Origin: JACVRW01 sp963827065
GTDB lineage: Bacteria; Actinomycetota; Thermoleophilia; Solirubrobacterales; Thermoleophilaceae
Assembly: GCA_963827065.1 (NCBI GenBank)
Contig: CAWGZM010000006.1
Coordinates: forward strand, 62,001 to 126,000
Reading direction: 5' to 3'
Length of the DNA stretch: 64,000 nucleotides
Below the pieces are notes generated by a model. The model ran no database searches, had not been told where the DNA came from, and saw only the letters and a program-made list of their open reading frames with translations. Both the position numbers and the translations under genes were made by a program. Positions 23,625-34,671 of the stretch are shown piece after piece (position 1 is the first letter of the stretch; each line of letters opens with the position of its first letter).

Positions 23625-24950
23625 CTATGACGGCCCGGCCGGGCGGGCGGCAGGGGTGTCGGCGATCGGCTCGCGGTCGGTCTTCGCCCAGCCGCGGCGC
23701 TCCGTGAGCTGGCGCAGGATCGAGCGCACGAGCACGGGCCAGAGGAGCCACGTGTAGAGGGCATACGGGTGCGCTACGAAGTACCCGCCGATGACCCCGC
23801 GCGGCCCTCGGCGAGCCCCGCGCGCCATGCAGCCGAGGATGACCCCGCCGAAGCCGAGTAGGTAGAAGAAGACGAGCTGCCACCACGGGCCCGTATCCCA
23901 GAAGTCGGCCTCGCCCGTCACCGCGAGCAGGACGGCCGCCACGAGCGTCAGGCCCACGATCGTCTGCCAGAGCGGCATCAGGAGATAGGCGACCTGCTCG
24001 ATGCGCGCGCGCAGCGGAACGCGTGCGCCAGCCACCGGGCCCACCAGCCCAATCGCCTGCAGGTTGCCCTGCGACCAGCGCGTGCGTTGCCTGAAGAGGC
24101 GTCGCAGGCCCGGCAATCCCTGCTGCTCCACGACCGCGCGCAGCTCCTGGCGGCCGAGCCAGCCCGCCGCCACCAGCCGCAGGCCGAGGTCCTGATCCTC
24201 CGTCAGCCGGTCGCGCCAGGGGCCGCGGTGGTCCGCCACCGCCCGTAGCGCCGAGAGCCGGTTGAACTGGCCGTTGCCGCCCATGCCGGCCGTCCCCCAG
24301 CCCGTACGGCCCGCCTGGTAGAGAAAACCGTAGACCGAGAACTCGACGTCCTGCAGCCAGGTCAGAAGCCGGCCGCGGTTGTAGATGCGCACAAGCGACT
24401 GAACCCCGCCGACGGACGGATCGGCGAAGTGAGCCGCGGCGAACCTCGGGGCGTCGGGATGGAGGCGCCCGTCGGCGTCCACGACGACCACGATCAGCTC
24501 ATCCGGATCCGTCCCCGGAGGGAGGAGGTCGTCGAGCGCATGGAAGCCGTGGTTCAGCGCCGCCGCCTTGCCCTCGCGCGCGTCGGGCGGCTCGCGACGC
24601 AGCACGTGGAGCCCCGGCCGCGCCAGCCCGGCCAGCACCTCCGCCGTGCCGTCGTCCGAGCCGTCGTCGATCACGACCACGTGGAGGCGCTCGAGCGCCA
24701 GCTCGACTAGGCGCGCCACGCTGTCGGCGATCGTCACCTCCTCGTTCAGCGCGGGGACAAGCACGACCCAGCTGAAGCTCGCCGTCGCGTCCTCGGACGC
24801 CGGCGGCGGGCGCTTGCGCGCCCGCTGGCCGCGCACGAAGAGGAGCGTCGTCCAGGCGAGCATCGCGCAGATCACCCCGAAGGCGAACGTGAACAGCACG
24901 ACCCAGACGGTCGGCAGGCCCTCGAAGGGCAGTGCTACTGCGGCGGCCAC
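23625..24950 (-). CDS. Membrane-bound family 2 glycosyltransferase
   Basis: Processive-type GT2 enzyme (441 aa). An N-terminal membrane span (VWVVLFTFAFGVICAMLAW) is followed by the GT-A catalytic domain: VVLVPALNEE, VVVIDDGSDDGT, VVVVDADGRLHPDA (DxD), MGGNGQFNRLSAL, acceptor-site DRLTEDQDLGLRL (ED), and RRLFRQRTRWSQGNLQ (the Q-x-x-R-W type motif). Three or four C-terminal spans follow. The motifs are those of polysaccharide synthases (hyaluronan/chitin/poly-GlcNAc type). It overlaps the UDP-GlcNAc 2-epimerase gene by 16 bp, so a GlcNAc- or ManNAc-containing surface polymer is the likely product. Confidence 0.92.
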   Translation of the reverse strand: MAAAVALPFEGLPTVWVVLFTFAFGVICAMLAWTTLLFVRGQRARKRPPPASEDATASFSWVVLVPALNEEVTIADSVARLVELALERLHVVVIDDGSDDGTAEVLAGLARPGLHVLRREPPDAREGKAAALNHGFHALDDLLPPGTDPDELIVVVVDADGRLHPDAPRFAAAHFADPSVGGVQSLVRIYNRGRLLTWLQDVEFSVYGFLYQAGRTGWGTAGMGGNGQFNRLSALRAVADHRGPWRDRLTEDQDLGLRLVAAGWLGRQELRAVVEQQGLPGLRRLFRQRTRWSQGNLQAIGLVGPVAGARVPLRARIEQVAYLLMPLWQTIVGLTLVAAVLLAVTGEADFWDTGPWWQLVFFYLLGFGGVILGCMARGARRGPRGVIGGYFVAHPYALYTWLLWPVLVRSILRQLTERRGWAKTDREPIADTPAARPAGPS

Positions 24951-26290
24951 GCTTCCTGGGGTCGCGGCTCCTCTTCGTCGTGCTCCTCGATGTGGCGCGA
25001 GATGTCGCGGTCCTCGAGATGGAACTCGTAGCCGGCGGCGTTCAGCACCGCGAGCCGCGTGTAGCCCGCACCGAAGGGCTCGGGTGCGTAGCCGCCGCGT
25101 TGCAGGTGCTCGAGCGCGGCCACGATGCGCTCTGCGGCGCGACCGTCGCCGTAGGGGTTCTCCGCACTCGCCATGCGCGCGTAAGAGCCTGCGTCGTCGA
25201 GCAGAGCGGTGGCGAACGAGGCGATCCGGTCCGGGTCGGTGCCGACCAGCCTCAGCGTGCCGGCCTCGACGCCCTCGGTGCGCTCCGTGCTCTCGCGGGC
25301 CACGAGCACGGGCTTCCCGAGCGAGGGCGCCTCCTCCTGGATACCGCCCGAGTCGGTGATCGCGAACCGGCAGTGACCTAGCAGGCGGGCGAACTCCGCG
25401 AACGGGAGCGGCGGGGTCAGCAGCACGTTCGGCAGCGCCTCGAGCGGCGGCGCGAGCTCGGCGCGGACCACCGGGTTGGGGTGAACCGAAACGACGAAGC
25501 GAACGTCCTCGTGTGCGCGCGCGACGCGTGCCACCGCCTCCGCGATCCGCGCGAGGCCTCCGCCCCAGTTCTCGCGCCGGTGCGCCGTCACGACGACGAA
25601 CTGCTCGTCAGCCTCGAGCATCTCGTTGATGGCCGGGTCGCTGACGGGCACGTCGAGCAGGGCGGCCCAGCGCAGGGCGTCGATGCCGCTGTTGCCGGTC
25701 ACGAAGATCTGGTCGGCCGGCACCGCCTCGCGCACGAGGTTCTCCTGGTTCTTGGCCGTCGGAGCGAGATGGAACGAGGCGATGCGCGTGATCAGCTGGC
25801 GGTTCAGCTCCTCCGGGAAGGGCGAGAAGTTGTGGCCGCCGGTGCGCAGGCCGGCCTCGACGTGGATCACCGGAATGCGCAGGTGGAACGAGGCGAGCGC
25901 CGCGGCGAGCGCGGAGGTGGTGTCGCCGTGGACGAGCGCGGCCACCGGCCACTGACCGCGGGCGAGCTCGGCGGCGGTGTGCGCGCGCCCGGGGTGCTCG
26001 CCGAACGTGCCGCTGCAGTAGTCGTCGAAGCGCCGCATGGTCTCCGAGATGCGGTCGTTCAGGCGCGAGCGCGAACCGCCGACCCACAGCTGAACGTCGA
26101 CCTTGACACCCGCCAGCTCCAGGATGTCGCCGACCATCGTGTGATGCTGACCGGTGCCGATCACGACCGGCACGAAGCTCGCGCTGTCGCGCAGCGCGAG
26201 GATGATGGGCACCAGCTTGATCGCCTCGGGACGTGTTCCCACGACGACCAAGACAGGCAAACGCAGGCCCCCACCAGCGCCGCGGTTCAT
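24935..26290 (-). CDS. wecB: UDP-N-acetylglucosamine 2-epimerase (non-hydrolysing)
   Basis: GT-B-fold epimerase (451 aa) converting UDP-GlcNAc to UDP-ManNAc. Family motifs are VVVGTRPEAIKLVPIILAL at the N terminus, VHGDTTSALAAALASF, HVEAGLRTGGHNFSPFPEE, VTAHRRENWGGG, and TDSGGIQEEAPSLGKPVLV, followed by RESTERTEG. The C terminus is about 70 residues longer than the standard enzyme and ends in an acidic D/E-rich piece (HIEEHDEEEPRPQEAWPP). It is the first gene of the three-gene surface-polysaccharide group reading toward 22.6 kb. Confidence 0.92.
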   Translation of the reverse strand: MNRGAGGGLRLPVLVVVGTRPEAIKLVPIILALRDSASFVPVVIGTGQHHTMVGDILELAGVKVDVQLWVGGSRSRLNDRISETMRRFDDYCSGTFGEHPGRAHTAAELARGQWPVAALVHGDTTSALAAALASFHLRIPVIHVEAGLRTGGHNFSPFPEELNRQLITRIASFHLAPTAKNQENLVREAVPADQIFVTGNSGIDALRWAALLDVPVSDPAINEMLEADEQFVVVTAHRRENWGGGLARIAEAVARVARAHEDVRFVVSVHPNPVVRAELAPPLEALPNVLLTPPLPFAEFARLLGHCRFAITDSGGIQEEAPSLGKPVLVARESTERTEGVEAGTLRLVGTDPDRIASFATALLDDAGSYARMASAENPYGDGRAAERIVAALEHLQRGGYAPEPFGAGYTRLAVLNAAGYEFHLEDRDISRHIEEHDEEEPRPQEAWPPQ

Positions 26291-26356
26291 ACGCTCAGGC
26301 TACCCAACCGCGCCGGACGTGCCCGCCGCGGCAGGGCGCCTTGCACGAGTGGGTCG

Positions 26357-28342
<1,986 letters not shown>

Positions 28343-28514
28343 ATGCCGTTTTCTACCCGACGGCGCGCCGAGGCACACCGACCGCATGCTCGAGGCTCTC
28401 GGCGTAGGCCGGCACGCCGGCCCATTCGCGCGCGAGCCCGCGCGCCCGCGCCTCGTCCCTCGAAGGCGGCCGGCGGCTCACACGCGATGTGCTGGAGGGC
28501 GAGCAGGGCCGAGC

Positions 28515-28790
28515 TCATCGGGGGACGCCGGCGGCAGCCCTGATGGCCTCGGCCTCGTAGCGGTTTGCGCGGTAGGCCCGCCGGTCCGAACTGAAGGTCG
28601 ACGGCCGCGCGTAGGAGAGCCACACGCGCAGCGGCTCGTGTTGGAGCTGCCACACGTGGCAGAGCTCGTGCGTGACGAGGCGCTCGTCGAGGTGCGGGTG
28701 CTTCAGCCAGATGTTGCGCCGGGTGGCATAGCCGCGGAAGCGCCTGAAGCCGGGAACCCTGAAGAGCCAGGGCGCGGACCGGATGCGCAC
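28515..28790 (-). CDS. Small HExxH zinc-peptidase-like protein (start uncertain)
   Basis: The frame from a GTG at 28790 encodes 91 residues containing a zinc-binding HELCH (H41-E42-x-x-H45) in LVTHELCHVWQLQHEPLRV, followed by the downstream acidic helix YEAEAIRAA that would give the third ligand. Before the GTG the same frame stays open and still reads like protein (ERLDPLALYPEPVRITDVR), so translation probably begins further upstream between 28790 and 28935, perhaps at a non-standard codon. Similar small DUF4157-like proteins occur in related bacteria as I recall. Proteolysis is inferred only from the motif. It sits between acs and the symporter gene. Confidence 0.6.
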   Translation of the reverse strand: MRIRSAPWLFRVPGFRRFRGYATRRNIWLKHPHLDERLVTHELCHVWQLQHEPLRVWLSYARPSTFSSDRRAYRANRYEAEAIRAAAGVPR

Positions 28791-28937
28791 GTCCGTGATC
28801 CGGACGGGCTCCGGATAGAGCGCGAGCGGGTCGAGTCGCTCCTTCGCTCTGCGCAGCGCGTCGATCTCAGGCGACGATCCCAGGCCCCCGATTATCGCGG
28901 AGGGGCGCGCGCTCGCCCCTCCACGGTTCAGGACGGT

Positions 28938-30593
28938 CTACGGGTGCGGCAGGGTGCTCGTGGCGGCCGCGGCGGTGCGCGTGCCGGTCCTGCGTCCCGT
29001 GAGCGTCAGGCCGGTGCCGGTCTCGGCGCCGAGGCCCGTCTGCGAGCGCACCCACAGCTCGTCGAAGCTGCGCTCCGCCGTCTCTTCGCGCGACAGAACG
29101 GTGCCGAGCCAGCAGCCGATGAAGCCGAGCGGGATCGACACGATGCCCGGATTGGCGAGGTCGTAGAAGCCGAGCGCCCCGCCCTCGGAGTCCGCCCCCG
29201 GCCAGACGGTCGGGCTGATGATCACGAGAGCGATCGAGCTGAAAACGCCGACGAGCACGCCGGTGACGGCGCCGGTCGTGTTGAAGCGCCGCCAGCTCAG
29301 CGCCAGCAGCAGCGCCGGGAAGATGGCGCTCGCCGCCACGGCGAACGCCAGCCCGACCATGAACGAGACGTTCAGGCCCTCGCCGCCGATCACGGCGATC
29401 GCGATCGCGATCGCGCCGATGGCGACGGCTGCGATCTTCGCGACCCAGACCTCCTCCTTCTCGGAGTCTTGACCCTTCCGCACGACGTTCGACCAGACGT
29501 CGTGCGCGACCGCGCCGGACGCCGAGATCACGAGGCCGGCCACCACCGCGAGGATCGTCGCGAACGCGACGGCGGCGATGATCGCCAGGAACAGGTCGCC
29601 GCCGACCGTACCCGCACCGCCGCCGACCTCCTCCGCCAGGAGCGGCGCCGCGAGGTTGCCGCCGGAGCCGACGGCTTCCTCCGCCCCGCTGCCGAGAATC
29701 GCCCGCGCGCCGAAGCCGAGCGCCGTCGTCATCACGTAAAAGGCGCCGATCAGGACGACGGCCCACATCACCGAGCCGCGCGCCGCCTTGGCGTCCGGCA
29801 CGGTGAAGAAGCGCATCAGGATGTGCGGCAGCCCGGCGGTGCCGAGCACGAGCGCGAGGCCGAGCGACACCGTGTCGATCGGGCTCGACAGGAACAGGCC
29901 CGGCTCGAGATAGGCCTGGCCCTCCGGGGACTCCGCGCGCGCCTCGGTGAACAGGTTGATCGGGTTCCAGCCCACCTCGCCAAGCACGAACAGCGTGAGC
30001 ACGATCGTCGCGGTCATCAGCAGGACGGCCTTGATGATCTGGACCCAGCTCGTCGCGAGCATGCCGCCCATGACGATGTAGAAGATCATGAAGGCACCCG
30101 TGAGGATCACGGACAGGGTGAAGTCGATGCCGACGAGCGCCTGGATCAGGACCCCCGCCCCGACCATTTGGGCGATCAGGTAGAAGCCGGCAACGCTCAG
30201 CGTGCCGAGCGCCGCCGCCGAGCGCGCAGGACGCTGTTTCATGCGGAACGACAGCACGTCGGCGATCGTGTACTTGCCGGAGTTGCGCATCCGCTCGCCG
30301 AGCAGGAACAGCACGGTGAGGAACGCGACCAAGAAGCCGACCGAGTACAGGAACCCGTCGAAGCCGAACAGGAAGATCAGGCCCGCGATACCGAGGAAGC
30401 TCGCGGCCGACATGTAGTCGCCGGCGATGGCGAACCCGTTCTGCACGCCGGTGAGACCGCGGCCGGCGGCCCAGAAGTCGGTCGCGTTCGTGACCCGCTT
30501 CGAGGCGAGATAGGTGACGCCCAGCGTGATCGCGACGACGACGGCGAAGATCGCGAGCGCGAGCTCATTGACATCAGCAGCGATGAAGGTCAT
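28938..30593 (-). CDS. actP: Sodium:solute symporter, cation/acetate type
   Basis: Member of the SSS family (551 aa) with 13 predicted membrane spans. Typical segments are TDFWAAGRGLTGVQNGFAIAG, DYMSAASFLGIAGLI, ADVLSFRMKQRPARS, VGAGVLIQALVGIDF, LATSWVQIIKAVLLM and ASGAVAHDVWSNVV. These match the acetate/glycolate permease subgroup. It overlaps the DUF485 gene by 4 bp (as yjcH-actP in E. coli) and acs is 600 bp downstream. Acetate or another short monocarboxylate is the likely substrate; the third partner is typical of this transporter type. Confidence 0.92.
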   Translation of the reverse strand: MTFIAADVNELALAIFAVVVAITLGVTYLASKRVTNATDFWAAGRGLTGVQNGFAIAGDYMSAASFLGIAGLIFLFGFDGFLYSVGFLVAFLTVLFLLGERMRNSGKYTIADVLSFRMKQRPARSAAALGTLSVAGFYLIAQMVGAGVLIQALVGIDFTLSVILTGAFMIFYIVMGGMLATSWVQIIKAVLLMTATIVLTLFVLGEVGWNPINLFTEARAESPEGQAYLEPGLFLSSPIDTVSLGLALVLGTAGLPHILMRFFTVPDAKAARGSVMWAVVLIGAFYVMTTALGFGARAILGSGAEEAVGSGGNLAAPLLAEEVGGGAGTVGGDLFLAIIAAVAFATILAVVAGLVISASGAVAHDVWSNVVRKGQDSEKEEVWVAKIAAVAIGAIAIAIAVIGGEGLNVSFMVGLAFAVAASAIFPALLLALSWRRFNTTGAVTGVLVGVFSSIALVIISPTVWPGADSEGGALGFYDLANPGIVSIPLGFIGCWLGTVLSREETAERSFDELWVRSQTGLGAETGTGLTLTGRRTGTRTAAAATSTLPHP

Positions 30594-31063
30594 CGGCGCG
30601 TCACCTCCTCATCGCTCGCCGGGGCATCTCCAGGCCCGCGCTCGAAGCGGCCCTCGCCGGCGGGTGCGCCGCCACGCGCCGACTCGAGCGCGCGGTCCGC
30701 TGCTCGCTTGGCGAGCGGGTCAAAGACGCGGTCCGACTTGCGCAGGTACCACGCGGCGAGGCCCCAGACCATGATGAACTGGCTGAACGCCAGGACGTAG
30801 CCGACCGTCAGTCCGTCGGTGAGGAACTCCTCTCCCATGAATTCAGGCGCGTATCCGCAGAGGAGTACGAAACCCGTATACCAGCCGAGGAAGAAGATCG
30901 TCGCCGGTATGACGAAAGCGTTCTTCTTCTTGATCAGCTCTCTGAATTCGGGCGAGCGCTCGGCGGCTAGCCAGTCGATCTCGGGGTGGTGCTCGGAACT
31001 GGCCGTCCACCCGTCTGCCGGTTCGTCCGCGCGCCCGGCTGTTGTGCCGTGCGGCTCGGTCAT
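30590..31063 (-). CDS. DUF485 membrane protein, symporter partner
   Basis: Small membrane protein (157 aa) of the DUF485/YjcH family, with two spans: NAFVIPATIFFLGWYTGFVLL and VGYVLAFSQFIMVWGLAAWYL. Between them is the typical FMGEEFLTDGLTVG loop. The N-terminal ~40 and the C-terminal ~40 residues are polar extensions longer than in E. coli YjcH. Start supported by GAGAGGGG eight bases upstream. It is coupled to the symporter gene by a 4-bp overlap and is the first gene of the module. Confidence 0.9.
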   Translation of the reverse strand: MTEPHGTTAGRADEPADGWTASSEHHPEIDWLAAERSPEFRELIKKKNAFVIPATIFFLGWYTGFVLLCGYAPEFMGEEFLTDGLTVGYVLAFSQFIMVWGLAAWYLRKSDRVFDPLAKRAADRALESARGGAPAGEGRFERGPGDAPASDEEVTRR

Positions 31064-31159
31064 TACGAAGTTCCCCTCTCTCCCTCGGGCGTTTCGTCAC
31101 GCCTGATACCCGCAGCAGTCGCGCCCTATGCAGAGGTCGCCCGTCTGGGGGACGGAGCG

Positions 31160-32731
31160 CTAACCCACAGGTGCCGGCTCGGCGGCCGCGCCGTCGTCCG
31201 CAGCCGCCACGGCGGCCCGGCCGCCCGGCATGCCGACGAGCGCCACGACAAAGGCGAGCGCCATCACGCCGGCCATCACGTAGAAGACAGCGCGCGACGA
31301 GAGCGCGAAGTCCTGCTGGATCGTCTCGAAGAGCTCACGCGCGCGCGGCCCGGCCCGCTCGGCGAAACCCGAGCTCGCGCCTCCTCCCGCATGGCTCACG
31401 GCGTCGGCGATCTGGTCGGCGCGCGCCTCGGGGAGCCCGGCGCCGGTCAGCGAAGACTCGACATTGGACTTGTTCTGCGCGATGAAGATCGTGCCGAGCA
31501 GGGCCATGCCCAGGCTCGCCCCGAAGTTGCGGGCGGTCTGCGTGATGCCCGTGATCTCGCCGTAGCTCGTGCGTGGAGCCCGGTTGACCGCGTCGGTGGA
31601 CGCCGGGCCGAGCATCAGCCCCATTCCCGCGCCGGTCAGCACGATGAAGTACCACTGGCTGTTCAGGTCGAGGTCGGGAAGCTGCCGCGCCCACAGCACG
31701 AAGCCGGCGGTGGCGATGAGCGCACCGGGCACCACAGCGGGCCGCGCGCCGCGGCTGTCGAGGATCCGCCCGCCGAACTGGGCGGCGGTCGCGAAGCCTC
31801 CGAAGAAGATCAGCAGGTACAGGCCCGCCTCGGAGGCGCTTTGCTCGAGCCCAATCTGCGCGTAGAGGCTCGCGAAGAAGAACAGCGGCACGAACGCCAT
31901 CGACATCAGGAAGAGCAGCGCGTTGTCGACCGCGAAGCCGCGGTCGCGGAAGATGGCCACCCTGATCAGCGGATGCTCGGTGCGCAGCTCGTAGAGGACG
32001 AACGCCACGAGCAACGCGAGGCCCGCGGCGATGCAGCCCCAGGTCGCGGGATCGCCCCAGCCCCACACCGAGGACTGCTGGAGGCCCAGCACGGCGAGGC
32101 CCATGCCTCCCGAGACGAGCACGGCGCCGCGGTAGTCGAGCGGCGCGGGGTGCTTCTCGTTCGAGGGCCGCGACATCACGGTGAGGATCAGCGCGATGAT
32201 CGCCACCGGAATGTTGACCCAGAAGATCGCGCGCCAGGTGATCTCCGTCAGGTAGCCGCCCGCCAGCGGGCCGACGGCGGTCAGGCCCCCGGTCACCCCG
32301 AAGAAGGTCGCCATCGCCTTGCCGCGCTCCGATACGTCGAAGGCGGACACCACGATCGCGAGCGCCGCCGGGAACATGAGCGCGGCGAAGGCGCCCTGGA
32401 CCACCCGGAAGAAGATCATCCAGGCCTCGCCCAGGTCGCCCGTCGGCGTGGCGCCGCACAGCGCCGACGCGACGGCGAAGCCGGTCACGCCGACGATGAC
32501 CATCGTCTTGTGGCCGGCGATGTCGGCAAGCCGACCGCCGAAGGCGAACAGGGCCGACAGCGAAAGCAGGTAGCCGTTGATGATCCACTGGACGCCCGTC
32601 GAGGACATCGACAGGTCCTTCTGCAGCTCCGGAACGGCGATCGCGACGATCGTCTGGTCGATGAACGTCATCGCGACGGCGAAGATCATCGCGACGAGGA
32701 CGAGGTTCTTGTTCGAGCCCCGGGCGGCCAA
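31160..32731 (-). CDS. MFS drug exporter, DHA2 (EmrB/QacA) family
   Basis: Proton-coupled exporter with 14 hydrophobic spans (523 aa from a TTG at 32731; the frame stays open to an ATG at 32800). Family motifs: AMTFIDQTIVAIAVPELQ in TM1, QWIINGYLLSLSALFAFGGRLADIAGHK (motif A and the D1-type segment, given here as two parts YLLSLSALFAFGG and RLADIAGHK), and GPLAGGYLTEITWRAIFWVN for motif C. The short intergenic space to the methyltransferase gene at 32818 means the promoters of the two divergent genes overlap. Substrate unknown; no regulator gene is adjacent. Confidence 0.9.
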   Translation of the reverse strand: MAARGSNKNLVLVAMIFAVAMTFIDQTIVAIAVPELQKDLSMSSTGVQWIINGYLLSLSALFAFGGRLADIAGHKTMVIVGVTGFAVASALCGATPTGDLGEAWMIFFRVVQGAFAALMFPAALAIVVSAFDVSERGKAMATFFGVTGGLTAVGPLAGGYLTEITWRAIFWVNIPVAIIALILTVMSRPSNEKHPAPLDYRGAVLVSGGMGLAVLGLQQSSVWGWGDPATWGCIAAGLALLVAFVLYELRTEHPLIRVAIFRDRGFAVDNALLFLMSMAFVPLFFFASLYAQIGLEQSASEAGLYLLIFFGGFATAAQFGGRILDSRGARPAVVPGALIATAGFVLWARQLPDLDLNSQWYFIVLTGAGMGLMLGPASTDAVNRAPRTSYGEITGITQTARNFGASLGMALLGTIFIAQNKSNVESSLTGAGLPEARADQIADAVSHAGGGASSGFAERAGPRARELFETIQQDFALSSRAVFYVMAGVMALAFVVALVGMPGGRAAVAAADDGAAAEPAPVG

Positions 32732-32817
32732 GGCGCGGCATCTTAACCCGGCGCCAGGCGCAACGGACCCGCCGGTCTGAGAGAGTCTCGGGCGAGTCAC
32801 GACGGCTAGGAGGGACC

Positions 32818-33417
32818 GTGATTCCGTACCGCCTGATGTACGCGCTCGGATTCGCCCCGTGGGAGCGACGGGACGTGCCTGAGCTATGGCGGCCGCTTTT
32901 CGAGGGCACCGATGCGATGGAGCCGGGCCGCGCCCTCGACATCGGTTGCGGGTCCGGGCGCGACGCCGTCCACCTGGCGGCGCGGGGCTGGGAGGTCACG
33001 GCGGTCGACGTCGTCGACAAGGCCCTCGAAAGGGCCAGGCAGCGGGCAATGGACGAAGGCGTCGAGGTCCGGTGGGTCAAAGGCAGCGTCGGCGAGCTCG
33101 GGCGGCTCGGCCTGGAGCCGGGCTACAGCCTCGTGTACGACTTCGGCTGCATCCAGGGGCTGTCGGACCCGGAGCGCCGGGGAGCCGCCGCCGGCATGAC
33201 CGAGCTCGCCGCCCCGGGAGCGAGGTTGGTCCTGCTCGCCTTCAAGGCGGGCCGGCGCGTGCTGCTGCCGCGCGGTATGGACACGGACGACGTGCTCACC
33301 CTGCTGGGAGACGGCTGGGAGCTCGAGCGCGCCGAGTCGGCGGTGATCGCGGACATGCCTCCGCCGGTCCGCCGGGCTGAGCCAACACTCTTTCGAATGA
33401 AAAGGGGCGCGAGCTGA
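32818..33417 (+). CDS. Class I SAM-dependent methyltransferase
   Basis: Methyltransferase of 199 aa with a GTG start preceded by AGGAGGG five bases upstream. Motif I is ALDIGCGSGRDAVHLAARGW, with the acidic end of beta-2 in VTAVDVVDKALERARQ, motif II-like LVYDFGCIQGL and post-motif LAAPGARLVLLAFKAG. It belongs to the small TehB/thiopurine-like group. Substrate unknown. It is divergent from the MFS exporter and convergent with the DUF1996 gene, its stop lying 2 bp away. Confidence 0.88.
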   Translation: MIPYRLMYALGFAPWERRDVPELWRPLFEGTDAMEPGRALDIGCGSGRDAVHLAARGWEVTAVDVVDKALERARQRAMDEGVEVRWVKGSVGELGRLGLEPGYSLVYDFGCIQGLSDPERRGAAAGMTELAAPGARLVLLAFKAGRRVLLPRGMDTDDVLTLLGDGWELERAESAVIADMPPPVRRAEPTLFRMKRGAS

Positions 33418-33419
33418 CG

Positions 33420-34385
33420 TCACCGGTGCGGGTGGCCGTGCCTGCCTTGGCTCGGAGGCGGGTAGAAGCGGTCCACGAGCTTCGGCTTCGGCCGTGCGGT
33501 CACCGGCTCGGTATTCGGGGCGCTGATGGTCGTGCAGCCGAGGAAGTCATCGCAGGCCTTGCCGCCGTTGAGGATGTCGTCGACCCGGCCCTGTAGGACC
33601 GACGGCTTCCAGGCGTTGAAGAAGTCGGCGTGCGCCGTCAGGACCGAGCCGCTGGCGATCATCACGCCCGTCCCGTCGTGGATCGGGTAGACGACGTTGA
33701 GCTGAAGCTGCGGCACGACTATGGGATGGCTGGCGGGGCAGCGCTGCGGGCCCGGCTCCATCATGTCGGCGCCGTTGTAGGCCATGTGCGCCCGGTGATT
33801 CGGACTGTCGAGCCGCCGGCCGTCCCAGCAGTCCGGGAACGTGATCCGCAGCGTTACGAACCTGGACCCGCACGAGGGGATCCTGGGGTCGCCCTGGCCG
33901 TGGTCGTCCTGGCAGGTCCACCGGACGACGCCGCGCTGCGGCCTCCTCGCCGTTTGCCGGCCGGCCACGACCCGCAGCCCCGGCGGGAACGGAAGCACCC
34001 GGCCGTACCGAAAGAAGTCCTGGTAATAGGCCTGAAACTGGGTCGGCTTCAGCGCCCGCCCGTGCCGATAGAGCGTGGGCACCCAGTAGGCCGACTGGTC
34101 CTCGCCGGGTACGCAGTTGCCGGCGCTGCGTCGCAGGGATTTGAGCCTCGAAGACGCGTCGGTCGAACCGTTGCCAAAGAAGTCGTGCATATGCGACCAC
34201 CGCGGCCTGCCGTGGAAGACGATCGGGTCGTCCGCGGCGCGGTGGCTGAAGGCGCAGTCCGCGACGAAAATACCGTCCGCACGGGCAGCCGGCGCGTCGG
34301 CGACGAGCGCGAGCGCGGTGAGCAAGACGGTGGCCGCGAGGGCTGTGCGGCGGCGACCGCATCGACGTAAGAGCGGCAGGGCCAT
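33420..34385 (-). CDS. Secreted DUF1996 protein
   Basis: Exported protein of 321 aa. The signal peptide (TALAATVLLTALALVADAPAARA) is followed at once by the DUF1996 domain: CAFSHRAADDPIVFHGRPRW, SHMHDFFGNGST (the conserved H-x-H-D-F-F-G), then WVPTLYR, RIPSCGSRFVTLRITFPDCWDG, SPNHRAHMAYN and HADFFNAWKPSVLQ. Several cysteines (CVPGED, CQDD, CGSR, CWDG, CP, CDDFLGC) probably form disulfides. DUF1996 proteins are found in fungi and actinobacteria; function unknown. The end (KPKLVDRFYPPPSQ) is a short basic tail. Confidence 0.88.
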   Translation of the reverse strand: MALPLLRRCGRRRTALAATVLLTALALVADAPAARADGIFVADCAFSHRAADDPIVFHGRPRWSHMHDFFGNGSTDASSRLKSLRRSAGNCVPGEDQSAYWVPTLYRHGRALKPTQFQAYYQDFFRYGRVLPFPPGLRVVAGRQTARRPQRGVVRWTCQDDHGQGDPRIPSCGSRFVTLRITFPDCWDGRRLDSPNHRAHMAYNGADMMEPGPQRCPASHPIVVPQLQLNVVYPIHDGTGVMIASGSVLTAHADFFNAWKPSVLQGRVDDILNGGKACDDFLGCTTISAPNTEPVTARPKPKLVDRFYPPPSQGRHGHPHR

Positions 34386-34511
34386 CCCTGACCTCCAGAG
34401 ATCGACGGGCGGGCAGTCGCCGGAGGGTAAGACCTCCTGCCGCGAGACCGGCCACCGGGGCGGGATCCGGGCGGAATCTTGCAGCAAGCGACGGTGCGAC
34501 TCCCCCCACCA

Positions 34512-34582
34512 AGGCGCCGACCGGAATCGAACCGGTGTACACGGCTTTGCAGGCCGCTGCGTAACCACTCCGCCACGGCGCC
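34512..34582 (-). tRNA. tRNA-Cys (GCA)
   Basis: A 71-nt cloverleaf with acceptor GGCGCCG/CGGCGCC, anticodon stem GCGGC/GCCGT with loop CTGCAAA (anticodon GCA), T arm ACCGG-TTCGATT-CCGGT and discriminator U73, a tRNA-Cys identity base. CCA is not encoded. A GATACG hexamer about 17 bases upstream may be the -10. Confidence 0.95.
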
Positions 34583-34671
34583 GGAGCGGCCCGAAGCGTA
34601 TCGTCGCCCAGAGCCCAATCGGCCTCGTCCGTCGGTGATTCGTGTCAGGCTGTTCCGAGCACAACCCCTCC

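Noticed and set aside
30986..32746. A 586-codon plus-strand open frame opposite the MFS exporter
   Set aside because: The exporter on the minus strand has 14 clear spans and family motifs, so the opposite frame is a GC artefact.
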